NCBI RefSeq assembly: GCF_049897565.1
Contig: NZ_JAFCWM010000015.1
Coordinates: 62,001 to 126,000 of the forward strand
Source: JAFCUW01 sp049897565
Lineage (GTDB): Bacteria > Pseudomonadota > Gammaproteobacteria > Burkholderiales > Burkholderiaceae_D
DNA: 64,000 nucleotides
Direction of reading: 5' to 3'
This document shows positions 1-9,284 of the stretch, piece after piece. The stretch's first letter is position 1, and each line of letters opens with the position of its first letter. The translations under genes and the position numbers were made by a program. The notes under the pieces were generated by a model. The model was not told where the DNA came from. It searched no databases and saw only the letters and a list, made by a program, of their open reading frames with translations.

Positions 1-849
1 GTCGACAACTCTGTGGCGCGCGGAATCGGCCGGCGGCTCGACGGCTGGGCCAACCGTGATTTGAACATCGGTGCGATCATCAATCTGGCGCCGGACCTGA
101 GCGCTTTCGCCAGGGTGCTGGGCACCAACGAAGCCACGGTGCGCACGGTGCTCGCCGCTTGGGGACCCGGCAAATTCGACGCCGAACTGATATTGGATGG
201 CAAGGGATTTCGGCCGGATGGAAAAACGGCAGCGACGCTGATCCCGCCGGCATTCGGTTTGGCAGGCGTCAACCTGCACACGTGGACGGGCTGGGGTTCG
301 GTCAGCCACTGGAACGCGTTCGTCGCCAACCTCGAAATGCATGGACAGGGAACGTTTTATGATCCGCGCCTGAACGACGCGGCGCAGTTCCCCGTCGCCG
401 CCCGCAATGGGTTTGGCAACGTCCGCAACAGCCCCGACCTGATCAGCGCCAAACTACCCGACCTGCATTTCTATCAACTGGCAATTCCCGCGCCGAAGGC
501 GCCGGACGGCAGCTTCGACCAGACGGCGGCGTTGCGCGGCAAGCAACTGTTCGACAACAAGGCGAAGTGCGCGTCCTGCCATGTGCCGCCGACGTTCACC
601 GAGCCGGGCTGGAACATGCATACTGCGCAGGAAATCGGCATCGACGATTTCCAGGCCAACCGCGCCCCCGACAAGCGATATCGGACGGCGCCGTTGAAAG
701 GACTGTGGACGCATACCACGGGCGGCTTTTATCACGACGGGCGCTTTACGACGCTACGCGATGTCGTCAACCATTACGACGCTCATCTCGACTTGAACCT
801 TACTGAGCAAGAGAGGGTCGACCTTGTCGAATACCTCAAGTCGTTGTAG
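1..849 (+). CDS. MauG / di-haem cytochrome c peroxidase-like protein, C-terminal part (5' end outside window)
   Basis: The frame is open from base 1 with no start of its own, so only the last 282 residues of a longer periplasmic c-type cytochrome are present. A CASCH haem-binding motif (CxxCH) lies at bases 568-582. The C-terminal stretch reads GGFYHDGRFTTLRDVVNHY, typical of the MauG / bacterial cytochrome c peroxidase family, where a second haem motif normally lies further upstream. Family members use the two haems for peroxide reduction or for oxidising a partner protein; which applies here cannot be told. A GTG at base 13 could be mistaken for a start, but family-like sequence (GIGRRLDGW) continues through it. 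The family assignment is firm, the exact role is not. Confidence 0.75.
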   Translation, partial: VDNSVARGIGRRLDGWANRDLNIGAIINLAPDLSAFARVLGTNEATVRTVLAAWGPGKFDAELILDGKGFRPDGKTAATLIPPAFGLAGVNLHTWTGWGSVSHWNAFVANLEMHGQGTFYDPRLNDAAQFPVAARNGFGNVRNSPDLISAKLPDLHFYQLAIPAPKAPDGSFDQTAALRGKQLFDNKAKCASCHVPPTFTEPGWNMHTAQEIGIDDFQANRAPDKRYRTAPLKGLWTHTTGGFYHDGRFTTLRDVVNHYDAHLDLNLTEQERVDLVEYLKSL

Positions 850-862
850 TGCAGTAATTAGG

Positions 863-1285
863 TCAGTGGCTGTGGCCGCAGCTCGGCGCCCTGGTCGGCG
901 CGCCCGGGATTGACGCGCCCGGTTGGCGGCCGGCGTCGGCCGGGAAGCCGGCATCGGCCAGGCGCTGCAGGTAATCCTGCCACAGCGCCGCCTGCTCGCT
1001 GCCGAGCTTGTACAGGTAGTCGAACGTGTACAGCCCGGTGTCGTGGCCATCGGAAAACGTTGGCTTGACGGCGTAGTTGCCGACCGGCTCTAGCGCCTTG
1101 ATGTTGACGTCGCGCTTGCCAAGCTGCAGCACTTCCTGGCCGACACCGTGCCCGCGCACCTCGGCCGACGGCGAATACACACGCAGGTATTCGAACGGCA
1201 GCGAGAACGACACGCCGTCGTCGAACGTCATGTCGAGCACGCGGGACTTCTGGCGTACCGCCAGTTCGGTCGGGATCTTGGTCAT
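863..1285 (-). CDS. DUF971 family protein (gamma-butyrobetaine hydroxylase-like N-terminal domain)
   Basis: A 140-residue protein whose first 110 residues match the small DUF971 domain, also found at the N terminus of gamma-butyrobetaine hydroxylase: an early RVLDMTFDDG, then LPFEYLRVYSPSAEVRGHG, and a late SDGHDTGLYTFDYL. Stand-alone members are widespread in Proteobacteria and have been linked to Fe-S or metal handling, but no reaction is established here. The C-terminal 25 residues are low in complexity and end in CGHSH, a possible weak metal-binding tail. It follows the HIT protein gene directly (stop and start codons adjacent) and probably shares its operon with the large Fe-S flavoprotein. 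Confidence 0.8.
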   Translation of the reverse strand: MTKIPTELAVRQKSRVLDMTFDDGVSFSLPFEYLRVYSPSAEVRGHGVGQEVLQLGKRDVNIKALEPVGNYAVKPTFSDGHDTGLYTFDYLYKLGSEQAALWQDYLQRLADAGFPADAGRQPGASIPGAPTRAPSCGHSH

Positions 1286-1720
1286 TTATTCACTCATCCG
1301 GCGGACGATCTCCGCATTTAATTTAGGCAACAGGGCGCGCCGCGCCGCCAGCACGGGCTCGTCCGTCGTGCGCAGCACAGCCTCGCTCCACACAGGATTC
1401 GGGAAATGCGCATCGCCGGCGTAGCGGGGAATCACGTGCCAGTGCAAATGGGGCGTCATGTTGCCAAGGCTGGCCAGGTTGATCTTGTCCGGCACCATCA
1501 CGCTGCGCATTGCCTGCTCGACGTTGCAGACGGCGTCCATCAATGCCATCCGGTCATCCGGCGCCAGGTCGCTCATTTCCTTGACGTGATCGTTCCACAC
1601 CACCCGGCAGAAACCCGGATAGGCGGCATCGTCGACCGGAATCACCGACAGCTGGTCGGTGCGAAAGATTGGCTCAACTTTCAGGTCGCACAGGTCGCAT
1701 TGGTGTGCCGCATCAGTCAT
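1286..1720 (-). CDS. HIT family protein
   Basis: A 144-residue histidine-triad protein. The catalytic HxHxH signature is visible as HLHWHVIPR near residues 101-109. HIT proteins are nucleotide hydrolases or transferases acting on adenylated substrates; the physiological substrate of this subgroup is not known. An N-terminal CDLC pair may bind metal. The ATG was chosen because it overlaps the upstream gene's stop (ATGA, 4 bases), a sign of translational coupling; a longer in-frame extension lies inside the upstream gene and is antisense-like in composition. It is the second gene of a three-gene minus-strand operon. Confidence 0.88.
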   Translation of the reverse strand: MTDAAHQCDLCDLKVEPIFRTDQLSVIPVDDAAYPGFCRVVWNDHVKEMSDLAPDDRMALMDAVCNVEQAMRSVMVPDKINLASLGNMTPHLHWHVIPRYAGDAHFPNPVWSEAVLRTTDEPVLAARRALLPKLNAEIVRRMSE

Positions 1721-4700
1721 ACCAGTACCCTTTCGATGCCGCCATTGTTGGCGCGCGCCACGTATTCTGGCAGCCAGTTCTCGCCCAGCAAGTGCTTGGC
1801 GATCTCGATGACGATGTAGTCGGCCGTGGTGCCGGAGTCGTCGTTGTAGCGCGACAGGCCCTGCAGGCACGACGGGCAGCTGGTGAGGATCTTGACCTCG
1901 CCGGTAAAGCCGTCGGCGCGCAGCTTGTCGGCACCCGTCTCCATCTCTTCTTGCTTGCGGAAGCGCACTTGCGTGGCGATGTCGGGGCGCGAAATGCCGA
2001 AGGTGCCGGACTCGCCGCAGCAGCGGTCGTTCTTTTCGATCTTGACGTTGTCGACGGTCGATACCAGCGCGTTGATGGTCTTGCCCGAATCCTGCAGCTT
2101 CATCGGGTTGTGGCACGGCTCGTGGTACATGTAGCGGGTGCCGTTGACGCCCTCGAGCTTGACGCCCTTCTCCAGCAGGTATTCGTGGATGTCCATGATG
2201 CGGCAGCCAGGGAAGATCTTGTCGAACTCGTAGGTGGCGAGCTGGTCGTAGCAGGTGCCGCACGACACCAGCACCGTCTTGATGTCGAGATAATTGAGCG
2301 TATTGGCCATGCGGTGGAACAGCACGCGGTTGTCCGTCATCATCTTGTCGGCCTTGTCGTACTGGCCGGCGCCGCGCTGCGGATAGCCGCAGCACAGGTA
2401 GCCGGGCGGCAGCACGGTCTGCACGCCGACTTCCCACAGCATCGCCTGGGTCGCCAGGCCCACTTGCGAGAACAGGCGCTCAGAGCCGCAGCCAGGGAAA
2501 TAGAACACCGCCTCTGTATCGGCGTTGGTCAGCTTCGGGTTGCGGATGATCGGGATCACCTTGTCGTCCTCGATGTCGAGCAGCGCGCGCGCCGTCTTCT
2601 TCGGCAGGTTGCCCGGCATCTTCTTGTTGATGAAGTGGATCACCTGCTCGCGCACCGGTGGCTTGCCGGTGGTCGGCGGCGGCGCCTTGGCCTGCTTCTT
2701 GGCAAACTTCTTCAGCAAGGTGTTGCCCAGCCGCTGGGCCTTGAAGCCGACCCCGACCATCGCCGCGCGGGTGGCGTTGATCGTCGTCGGATCGGTGGCG
2801 TTGAGGAAGAACATCGCCGCCGCGTTGGCCGGCTTGAAGCTCTTCTTGTCCATCTTGCGCAGCAGGTTGCGCATGTTCATCGAGACGTCGCCGAAGTCGA
2901 TGTTGACCGGGCACGGCGTGACGCACTTGTGGCACACGGTGCAATGGTCGGCGACGTCCTCGAACTCTTCCCAGTGCTTGATCGACACGCCGCGGCGGGT
3001 CTGCTCTTCGTACAGGAAGGCTTCGATCAGCGCCGACGTGGCGAGGATCTTGTCGCGCGGCGAGTACAGCAGGTTGGCGCGCGGCACGTGGGTCGTGCAC
3101 ACCGGCTTGCATTTGCCGCAGCGCAGGCAATCCTTGATGCTGTTGGCGATCTCGCCGATATCGCTTTGCTGCATGATCAGCGATTCGTGGCCCATCAGGC
3201 CGAACGACGGCGTGTACGCGTTGCGCAAGTCGGCGCCGACACCGTCGAGGTTGAGCAGCTTGCCCTTGTTGAAGCGCCCTTCCGGATCGATGCGCAACTT
3301 GTAGTCACGAAATTCGCTGATCTCGTCTTCGGTCAGGAACTCGAGCTTGGTAATGCCGATGCCGTGTTCGCCGGAAATGACGCCGTCGAGCGAGCGCGCC
3401 AGCTTCATGATGCGCCCGACCGCCTGGTGCGCGTCCTGCAGCATGGCGTAGTCGTCCGAATTGACCGGCAGGTTGGTGTGCACGTTGCCGTCGCCGGCGT
3501 GCATGTGCAGCGCGACGAACACGCGCGAACGCAGCACTTTTGCGTGGATCGCGGTCAGTTCGTCAAGAATGAGCTTGAACGCGGCGCCGTTGAAGATCTG
3601 GCGCATCTGCGCGCGGATTTCGTGCTTCCACGAGATGCGCACGGTGCGGTCCTGCACCACGTCGAAGACGGTGGCGTCGGGCTGCTCGGCCAGGCGCGCC
3701 TCGAAGGCGGTGTCGAGATACTGCAGGCCGAGCCGGTAGAGCTGGTCGCGCGATTCGGCCAGCGGGCGGTCGAGGCCGGCCAGCACCCAGCGCCAGCGCG
3801 CCTCCGATTCGGCCAGCACGGCGTCGGCCTGCGGCACGCGGTCGCCCAGCATTTCGGCGGCGCCGATCGACTCGCCGCTGGCGTCGTCGCTTTTACCCAC
3901 AGGTAAATTTCCAGCCGCGAAAAAGCTGCGCAGTTGTTCGACCAGCTGCAACTTGTTCTTGATCGACAGCTCGATGTTGATGCGCTCGATGCCGTCGGTA
4001 TATTCGCCCATCCGGTTCAGCGGAATGACGACGTCTTCGTTGATCTTGAAGGCGTTGGTGTGCTTGGCGATGGCGGCAGTGCGGGCGCGATCGAGCCAGA
4101 ACTTCTTGCGCGCCTCGGCGCTGACGGCCACGAAGCCTTCGCCGACGCGGGTGTTGGCGATGCGCACCACTTCGGACGCAGCTTGCGCCACGGCGTTCTC
4201 GTCGTCGCCGACGATGTCGCCGAACAGCGCCATCTTCGGCAGCACGGCGCGCTTCGACTTGGTGGCGTAGCCGACCGCGCGCAGGTAGCGCTCGTCGAGG
4301 TGTTCGAGGCCGGCCAGGCGCACGGTGGCGAACTGGGCGCCGCCGTTGGCCGGCAGACCGTCGAGGTAATCCTTGATTTCGACGATCGATGGAATGGCGT
4401 CGCGCGCCTGGCCGAAAAATTCGAGGCAGACGGTGCGGGCAAACTTCGGCATCTTGTGCAGGATCCAGCGCGCCGACGTGATGAGGCCGTCGCAGCCTTC
4501 CTTCTGGATGCCGGGCAGGCCGGACAGGAACTTGTCGGTGACGTCCTTGCCGAGGCCTTCCTTGCGGAACTTGCGCCCCTCGATGGTCAGCGTTTCGGTC
4601 TTGAACGGCGCGTCCTTCGATTCGCCGCGCACGTTCGGGTGCGTCCACTCGAGCTTGAAGGTGGCCACCGGCGCGTCGTGAATCTTCGACAGGTTGTGGT

Positions 4701-5739
4701 CCATGCGCGTCACTTCGAGCCAGTCGCCGTTCGGGTCGACCATCTTCCACGACGCCAGGTTGTCGAGCGCGGTGCCCCACAGCACCGCCTTCTTGCCGCC
4801 GGCATTCATGGCGATGTTGCCGCCGATGCAGGACGCTTCGGCCGAGGTCGGGTCGACGGCGAACACGAAGCCGGCCTTGTCGGCGGCGTCCGAGACGCGC
4901 TTGGTGACCACGCCGGCGCCCGAATAGATGGTCGCATATTCGCGATCGACGCCAGGCAGCGTGGTCATCTCGACCTGTCCGAGGTCGATCAGTTTTTCGG
5001 TGTTGATGACGGCCGACATCGGCGTAAGCGGAATGGCGCCGCCGGTATAGCCGGTGCCGCCGCCGCGCGGGATGATGGTCAGCCCGAGTTCGATGCAGCC
5101 CTTGACCAGGCCCGCCATCTCGTCTTCGGTGTCGGGCGTGAGGACGACGAACGGGTATTCGACGCGCCAGTCGGTGGCGTCGGTCACGTGCGAGACGCGC
5201 TTGATGCCGTCGAAGCGGATGTTGTGCTTGTCGGTGTAGCGGCCCAGCACCTTGAAAGTGCGCTTGCGCAGGTCGTAGGTGTCGCGGAACTCCAGGCCGA
5301 AATCGTCGACCGCCTTGCGGGCCGCGGCCAGCAGCAGTTCGACGTTGGCGCTGCGCGTACGCGCCACGTCCGGATCGGTATCGTCGGCGCCGTCGATGGC
5401 CAGGCGGCGCTTGTCGACCTCGGCAAGCCGATGGTGCAGCGCGTCGATCAGTTCCTGGCGCCGCTTCGGGTTGTCGAGCATGTCGTCTTGCAGGTAGGGA
5501 TTGCGCCGCACCACCCAGATGTCGCCCAGCACTTCGTACAGCATGCGCGCCGAGCGGCCGGTCTGGCGCGAACCGCGCAGGCTGTCGAGCAGCTGCCACG
5601 ACGATTCGCCGAGCAGGCGAATGACGATTTCACGGTCCGAAAACGACGTGTAGTTGTACGGAATTTCGCGCAAACGCGTGGCGGCGGGACCGTTCGGCGT
5701 TTCGGACAGCAATGCCTGGAGATGTGCGGGAGCGTTCAT
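1717..5739 (-). CDS. Large FAD-linked oxidoreductase with two 4Fe-4S clusters and CCG domains (DUF3683 N-terminus)
   Basis: At 1340 residues this is one of the longest proteins in the window. In order: an N-terminal DUF3683-type region (residues 1 to about 170); a PCMH-type FAD domain containing PRGGGTGYTGGAIPL; an FAD-oxidase C-terminal domain with HMHAGDGNVHTNLPV; two 4Fe-4S motifs (CLRCGKCKPVC and CTVCHKCVTPC); and two cysteine-rich CCG domains (GYLCCGYPQRG and RCCGESGTF). The layout is that of the D-lactate / glycolate / 2-hydroxyacid dehydrogenases, fused here into one chain. It probably oxidises a 2-hydroxyacid and passes electrons through Fe-S clusters to the quinone pool, but the substrate is not shown by sequence. 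It leads an operon with the HIT and DUF971 genes. Confidence 0.85.
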   Translation of the reverse strand: MNAPAHLQALLSETPNGPAATRLREIPYNYTSFSDREIVIRLLGESSWQLLDSLRGSRQTGRSARMLYEVLGDIWVVRRNPYLQDDMLDNPKRRQELIDALHHRLAEVDKRRLAIDGADDTDPDVARTRSANVELLLAAARKAVDDFGLEFRDTYDLRKRTFKVLGRYTDKHNIRFDGIKRVSHVTDATDWRVEYPFVVLTPDTEDEMAGLVKGCIELGLTIIPRGGGTGYTGGAIPLTPMSAVINTEKLIDLGQVEMTTLPGVDREYATIYSGAGVVTKRVSDAADKAGFVFAVDPTSAEASCIGGNIAMNAGGKKAVLWGTALDNLASWKMVDPNGDWLEVTRMDHNLSKIHDAPVATFKLEWTHPNVRGESKDAPFKTETLTIEGRKFRKEGLGKDVTDKFLSGLPGIQKEGCDGLITSARWILHKMPKFARTVCLEFFGQARDAIPSIVEIKDYLDGLPANGGAQFATVRLAGLEHLDERYLRAVGYATKSKRAVLPKMALFGDIVGDDENAVAQAASEVVRIANTRVGEGFVAVSAEARKKFWLDRARTAAIAKHTNAFKINEDVVIPLNRMGEYTDGIERINIELSIKNKLQLVEQLRSFFAAGNLPVGKSDDASGESIGAAEMLGDRVPQADAVLAESEARWRWVLAGLDRPLAESRDQLYRLGLQYLDTAFEARLAEQPDATVFDVVQDRTVRISWKHEIRAQMRQIFNGAAFKLILDELTAIHAKVLRSRVFVALHMHAGDGNVHTNLPVNSDDYAMLQDAHQAVGRIMKLARSLDGVISGEHGIGITKLEFLTEDEISEFRDYKLRIDPEGRFNKGKLLNLDGVGADLRNAYTPSFGLMGHESLIMQQSDIGEIANSIKDCLRCGKCKPVCTTHVPRANLLYSPRDKILATSALIEAFLYEEQTRRGVSIKHWEEFEDVADHCTVCHKCVTPCPVNIDFGDVSMNMRNLLRKMDKKSFKPANAAAMFFLNATDPTTINATRAAMVGVGFKAQRLGNTLLKKFAKKQAKAPPPTTGKPPVREQVIHFINKKMPGNLPKKTARALLDIEDDKVIPIIRNPKLTNADTEAVFYFPGCGSERLFSQVGLATQAMLWEVGVQTVLPPGYLCCGYPQRGAGQYDKADKMMTDNRVLFHRMANTLNYLDIKTVLVSCGTCYDQLATYEFDKIFPGCRIMDIHEYLLEKGVKLEGVNGTRYMYHEPCHNPMKLQDSGKTINALVSTVDNVKIEKNDRCCGESGTFGISRPDIATQVRFRKQEEMETGADKLRADGFTGEVKILTSCPSCLQGLSRYNDDSGTTADYIVIEIAKHLLGENWLPEYVARANNGGIERVLV

Positions 5740-5968
5740 GTATGCGTAGCCTATCTTGGCTGGACCCTGAGAAAGTCCATTCTAGCGTATTGCGCTGCAC
5801 AACGCAGGAGAGCGCCGGCAAAGCAAAGGACATCCAGAACAGTCGAGACCGTTTAAAATTTCGAAAGTTGCCAGTTGAGTCAACGGTTGCGGGAATTGCT
5901 TGCGTTTTTCCGTTCAATTATTCGGCAAAGTCCCTGCGCCACGCACGCCGCCCGCTGCCGCAGCCGCT

Positions 5969-6460
5969 TCAGCCGACCAGGTGCGCCAGCTGCTTCCAGA
6001 AACCGTCGGGGACGTACAGCAGCAGTGTCGTCATCGTCACATAGCGGGCGAACTTGCCGACCATCATGTAGCCGACGCTGGACCAGAACGGCATGTGCAG
6101 CCAGCCGGCCATCGTGCACAGCGGGTCGCCGATGCCCGGCATCCATGACAGCAGCATCGTCCTGGGGCCGTAGCGCGCCAGCCAGGCGAACCAGCGGGTC
6201 TCGCGTTCCTTGGCGAAAGCGACCTTGGCGCGGTAGCCGAGGAAATAGTCGAAGGCGCCGCCGAGCGTGTTGCCGACGGTAGCGACCAGGATGGCCGGCC
6301 AGAACATCGCTTCGTTGGCCTTGACGACGGCGAACACGGCCGGCTCGGAGCCGAGCGGCACCAGGGTAGCGGAAACGAAGCTGATGATGAATACAGAAGT
6401 CAGTCCGACCGCCGGGGCGGCGAGAGTCTTGAGCAGCCAGACAACTACGGATTCGATCAT
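5969..6460 (-). CDS. YqaA family membrane protein (DedA / SNARE-associated type)
   Basis: A 163-residue polytopic membrane protein. It has the YqaA/DedA features: an early loop SATLVPLGSEP, a conserved GNTLGGAFDYFLGY segment, and the pair LLSWMPGIGDPLCTMAGW typical of DedA-like proteins. Members are thought to take part in membrane lipid or proton-motive-force homeostasis; this one has no assigned substrate. The ATG at 6460 starts just before the first hydrophobic segment; the upstream in-frame extension is charged and lies over the divergent promoter region, so I rejected it. It is divergent from ilvA with 193 bp between the starts. Confidence 0.82.
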   Translation of the reverse strand: MIESVVVWLLKTLAAPAVGLTSVFIISFVSATLVPLGSEPAVFAVVKANEAMFWPAILVATVGNTLGGAFDYFLGYRAKVAFAKERETRWFAWLARYGPRTMLLSWMPGIGDPLCTMAGWLHMPFWSSVGYMMVGKFARYVTMTTLLLYVPDGFWKQLAHLVG

Positions 6461-6653
6461 CGAGGCACTTTGAGGGCAGAGGGAGTCGTCTATTATAATG
6501 ACGAAAACTTCTTGCCCCGTCACGATACGCCGAGCTCGCCACCCGCGCGCCGCAATCGTACTGCCCGCCTCGGTCATCCGCCGACGAGAACAGTCCGCCG
6601 CATCGTCCAGCACATTGCCGAATTTCGGCCCCGAATTTACTTGTCCGCAGACC

Positions 6654-8189
6654 ATGACTATCGACTATCTCAAAAAAATCCTGACCTCGCGCGTGTATGA
6701 CGTTGCCAGCGAAACGCCGCTGGAACTGGCGCCGCTGCTGTCGCAGCGCTTCGACAACCGCATCTATTTCAAGCGCGAAGACATGCAAAGCGTGTTCAGC
6801 TTCAAGCTGCGCGGCGCGTACAACAAGATGGCCAATCTGTCCGATGGCCAGCGCAAGCGCGGCGTGATCTGCGCCTCGGCCGGCAACCACGCGCAGGGCG
6901 TGGCGCTGTCGGCGGCCAAGCTCGGCTGCCGCGCGCTGGTGGTGATGCCGACCACCACGCCGCAGCTGAAGATCGACGCGGTGCGCGAGCGCGGCGGCGC
7001 CAGCGTCGAAGTGGTGCTGCACGGCGAGTCCTACACCGACGCCTACAACCACGCGCTGACGCTCGAGAAGGAACAGAAGCTGACCTTCGTGCACCCGTTC
7101 GACGATCCGGACGTGATCGCCGGCCAGGGCACGATCGGCATGGAAATTTTGCGCCAGCATTCGCGCCCCATCCACGCCATCTTCGTCGCCATCGGCGGCG
7201 GCGGGCTGATCGCCGGCATCGGCGCCTACGTCAAGGCGATCCGGCCCGACATCAAGATCATCGGCGTGCAGACCAACGATTCGGACGCGATGGCGCGCAG
7301 CCTGAAAGCCGGCGTGCGCGTGACCTTGGCGGACGTCGGCCTGTTCTCGGACGGCACCGCGGTGCGCCTGGTGGGCGAAGAAACGTTCCGCTTGGCCAAG
7401 GAAGTGGTCGATGAGATCATCATCGTCGACACCGACGCCATCTGCGCTGCCATCAAGGACGTGTTCCAGGATACGCGCAGCATTCTCGAGCCGGCCGGCG
7501 CGCTGGCGGTGGCCGGCGCCAAGGCGTATGTCGAGCGGGCCGCGCTGTCGCGTAATCCCGTGCGCAACGAAAGCCTGGTGGCGATCGCCTGCGGCGCCAA
7601 CATGAATTTCGACCGGCTGCGCTTTGTTGCCGAGCGCGCCGAACTGGGCGAATCGCGCGAGGCGGTGTTCGCGGTGACGATTCCCGAGCAGCGCGGCAGC
7701 TTCAAGCGCTTCTGCCAGCTGGTGGGCCCGCGCAACGTGACCGAATTCAATTACCGCGTCAGCGACGAGCGCGAGGCGCACGTTTTCGTCGGCATCCAGA
7801 TCGCCAGCCGCAGCGAGTCAGGCGTGCTGGCGCGCTCGTTCGAGGAGCATGACTTCCGCACCCTCGACCTGACGCACGACGAGCTGGCCAAGCTGCACAT
7901 CCGCCACCTGGTCGGCGGCAAGAGCGCGCTGGCGCATGACGAGCTGCTGTATCGTTTCGAATTTCCGGAACGGCCAGGCGCGCTGATGCGCTTTCTCGAC
8001 AGCATGGCGCCGAACTGGAATATTTCGCTGTTCCACTATCGTAACCAAGGTGGCGATGTGGGCCGCATCCTCGTCGGGCTGCAGGTGCCGGCCGAGGAAA
8101 TGGGCGGCTTTCGCGAGTTCCTCACCACGCTCGGTTACCGGCACTGGGACGAGAGTTCGAATCCCGTGTACAAGCTGTTCCTGGGCTAG
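6654..8189 (+). CDS. ilvA: Threonine ammonia-lyase, biosynthetic (threonine deaminase)
   Basis: A 511-residue PLP enzyme that converts threonine to 2-oxobutanoate and ammonia, the first step of isoleucine synthesis. The PLP lysine is in FSFKLRGAYNK (around residue 41), the substrate-binding SAGNHAQGVA follows, and the glycine loop GGGGLIAGIG binds the PLP phosphate. After residue 330 there are two ACT-like regulatory domains (each with a PERPG- or PEQRG-type motif), which marks the long, isoleucine-inhibited biosynthetic form. The ATG at 6654 was chosen because the protein begins MTIDYLKKILTSRVYDVA like its homologues; the frame opens earlier, at 6498, without family similarity. A cluster of palindromic repeats follows the stop. 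Confidence 0.96.
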   Translation: MTIDYLKKILTSRVYDVASETPLELAPLLSQRFDNRIYFKREDMQSVFSFKLRGAYNKMANLSDGQRKRGVICASAGNHAQGVALSAAKLGCRALVVMPTTTPQLKIDAVRERGGASVEVVLHGESYTDAYNHALTLEKEQKLTFVHPFDDPDVIAGQGTIGMEILRQHSRPIHAIFVAIGGGGLIAGIGAYVKAIRPDIKIIGVQTNDSDAMARSLKAGVRVTLADVGLFSDGTAVRLVGEETFRLAKEVVDEIIIVDTDAICAAIKDVFQDTRSILEPAGALAVAGAKAYVERAALSRNPVRNESLVAIACGANMNFDRLRFVAERAELGESREAVFAVTIPEQRGSFKRFCQLVGPRNVTEFNYRVSDEREAHVFVGIQIASRSESGVLARSFEEHDFRTLDLTHDELAKLHIRHLVGGKSALAHDELLYRFEFPERPGALMRFLDSMAPNWNISLFHYRNQGGDVGRILVGLQVPAEEMGGFREFLTTLGYRHWDESSNPVYKLFLG

Positions 8190-8196
8190 GTGACAG

Positions 8197-8304
8197 TAGG
8201 GGTCTGACCCGTTTTTTCTTTTAGGGTCTGACCCCGGTTGTGTTGGCGCTAGCAACTCCGGGGTCTGACCCCGAATTCGGGACTCGGCGTCCCCGTCAGA
8301 CCCC
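8197..8304. repeat. Cluster of GGGGTCTGACCCC-type palindromic repeats
   Basis: Four copies of the core GGGTCTGACC / GGTCAGACC (or GTCAGACC) lie within 108 bases between ilvA and queF: about 8199-8210, 8224-8235, 8260-8272 (GGGGTCTGACCCC) and, in opposite orientation, 8294-8304. The first begins 10 bases after the ilvA stop and the last ends 33 bases before the queF start. The arrangement resembles a REP/BIME cluster. Related copies occur at 20574, 36231 and 53987. Confidence 0.8.
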
Positions 8305-8337
8305 TGCGGCTGGCCCGCTTCCTTTTTGAAATATACG

Positions 8338-9168
8338 ATGACTACTACTGCTGACCAATCGCCGCTGGGCAAACCTTCCGCTTACCAGACGCACTATGCG
8401 CCGGAACTGCTGTTTCCGATTCCGCGCCAGGGCAAGCGCGACGAGCTGCAGCTGACCGGCACCCTGCCGTTCTTCGGCGTCGATATCTGGAATGCCTACG
8501 AGGTTTCGTGGCTGAACATGCGCGGCAAGCCGCAGGTGGCGATCGCCACCATCACGGCGCCGGCCGATTCGCCTAACATCGTCGAGTCGAAGTCTTTCAA
8601 GCTGTACCTCAATTCGTTTAACCAGACCCGGCTGGCCAATGAGGAAGCGCTGCTGGCGCTGCTGCGCGAGGACCTGGCGACCGGCTTCGGCGCGCCCGTG
8701 CAGGTGGCACTGACGTTGCCGGAGAACTTCTCGACGCTGAAGATGGGCGAACTCGACGGTGTGCTGCTGGACCGGCTCGACCTGGAAGTGGACCAGTATT
8801 CGCCGGCGCCATCGCGGCTGTCGGCGAATCACCACGAGGCGCCGGTCGACGAGAAGCTGGTGTCGCACCTGCTCAAGTCGAACTGCCTGGTCACGGGACA
8901 GCCGGACTGGGCCAGCGTGCAGATCCATTACGTCGGCCCGCAGATCGACCAGGAAGGCCTGCTGCGCTACCTGATCGGTTTTCGCGAGCACAACGAGTTC
9001 CACGAGCAGTGTGTCGAGCGTATCTTTGTCGACATCATGCGCGAATGCCGGCCGCAAAAACTGGCCGTCTACGCCCGGTACACCCGTCGCGGCGGGCTCG
9101 ACATCAACCCGTGGCGCACCAACTTTACCAGTGGCCGTCCACCCAACTTGCGTAACGCCCGTCAGTAA
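8338..9168 (+). CDS. queF: NADPH-dependent 7-cyano-7-deazaguanine reductase
   Basis: A 276-residue enzyme that reduces preQ0 to preQ1 in queuosine biosynthesis. It is the long, two-domain (YqcD / E. coli) form. The N-terminal half carries the WNAYEVSWLNMRGKPQVA and ESKSFKLYLNSFN segments. The C-terminal half carries the catalytic cysteine in LLKSNCLVTGQPDWASV and the REHNEFHEQCVERIF motif that forms the active site. The ATG at 8338 was preferred over a TTG four codons upstream. There are no other queuosine genes nearby. Its promoter must lie in or before the repeat cluster, so the gene may also be read through from ilvA. Confidence 0.96.
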   Translation: MTTTADQSPLGKPSAYQTHYAPELLFPIPRQGKRDELQLTGTLPFFGVDIWNAYEVSWLNMRGKPQVAIATITAPADSPNIVESKSFKLYLNSFNQTRLANEEALLALLREDLATGFGAPVQVALTLPENFSTLKMGELDGVLLDRLDLEVDQYSPAPSRLSANHHEAPVDEKLVSHLLKSNCLVTGQPDWASVQIHYVGPQIDQEGLLRYLIGFREHNEFHEQCVERIFVDIMRECRPQKLAVYARYTRRGGLDINPWRTNFTSGRPPNLRNARQ

Positions 9169-9284
9169 GGGTTTGATTCAACTCAACGAGTTAACGGACG
9201 ACTATTGACGCTATTACCACGCCCGAATAGCGTGAAGACTGCCTGCAGGTCGCATCACGCAACCGTGCCGGGTAAAGAATTCGA

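Noticed and set aside
1669..3906. Long plus-strand open frame (745 codons) opposite the FAD oxidoreductase
   Set aside because: It is antisense to a gene with clear domains; its protein is rich in Arg, His, Val and Ala with no motifs, as expected for the shadow of a GC-rich gene.
6498..6653. N-terminal extension of ilvA by 52 codons
   Set aside because: The extra residues are Arg/Pro/Ser-rich and lie in the divergent promoter region; the ATG at 6654 gives the family start.
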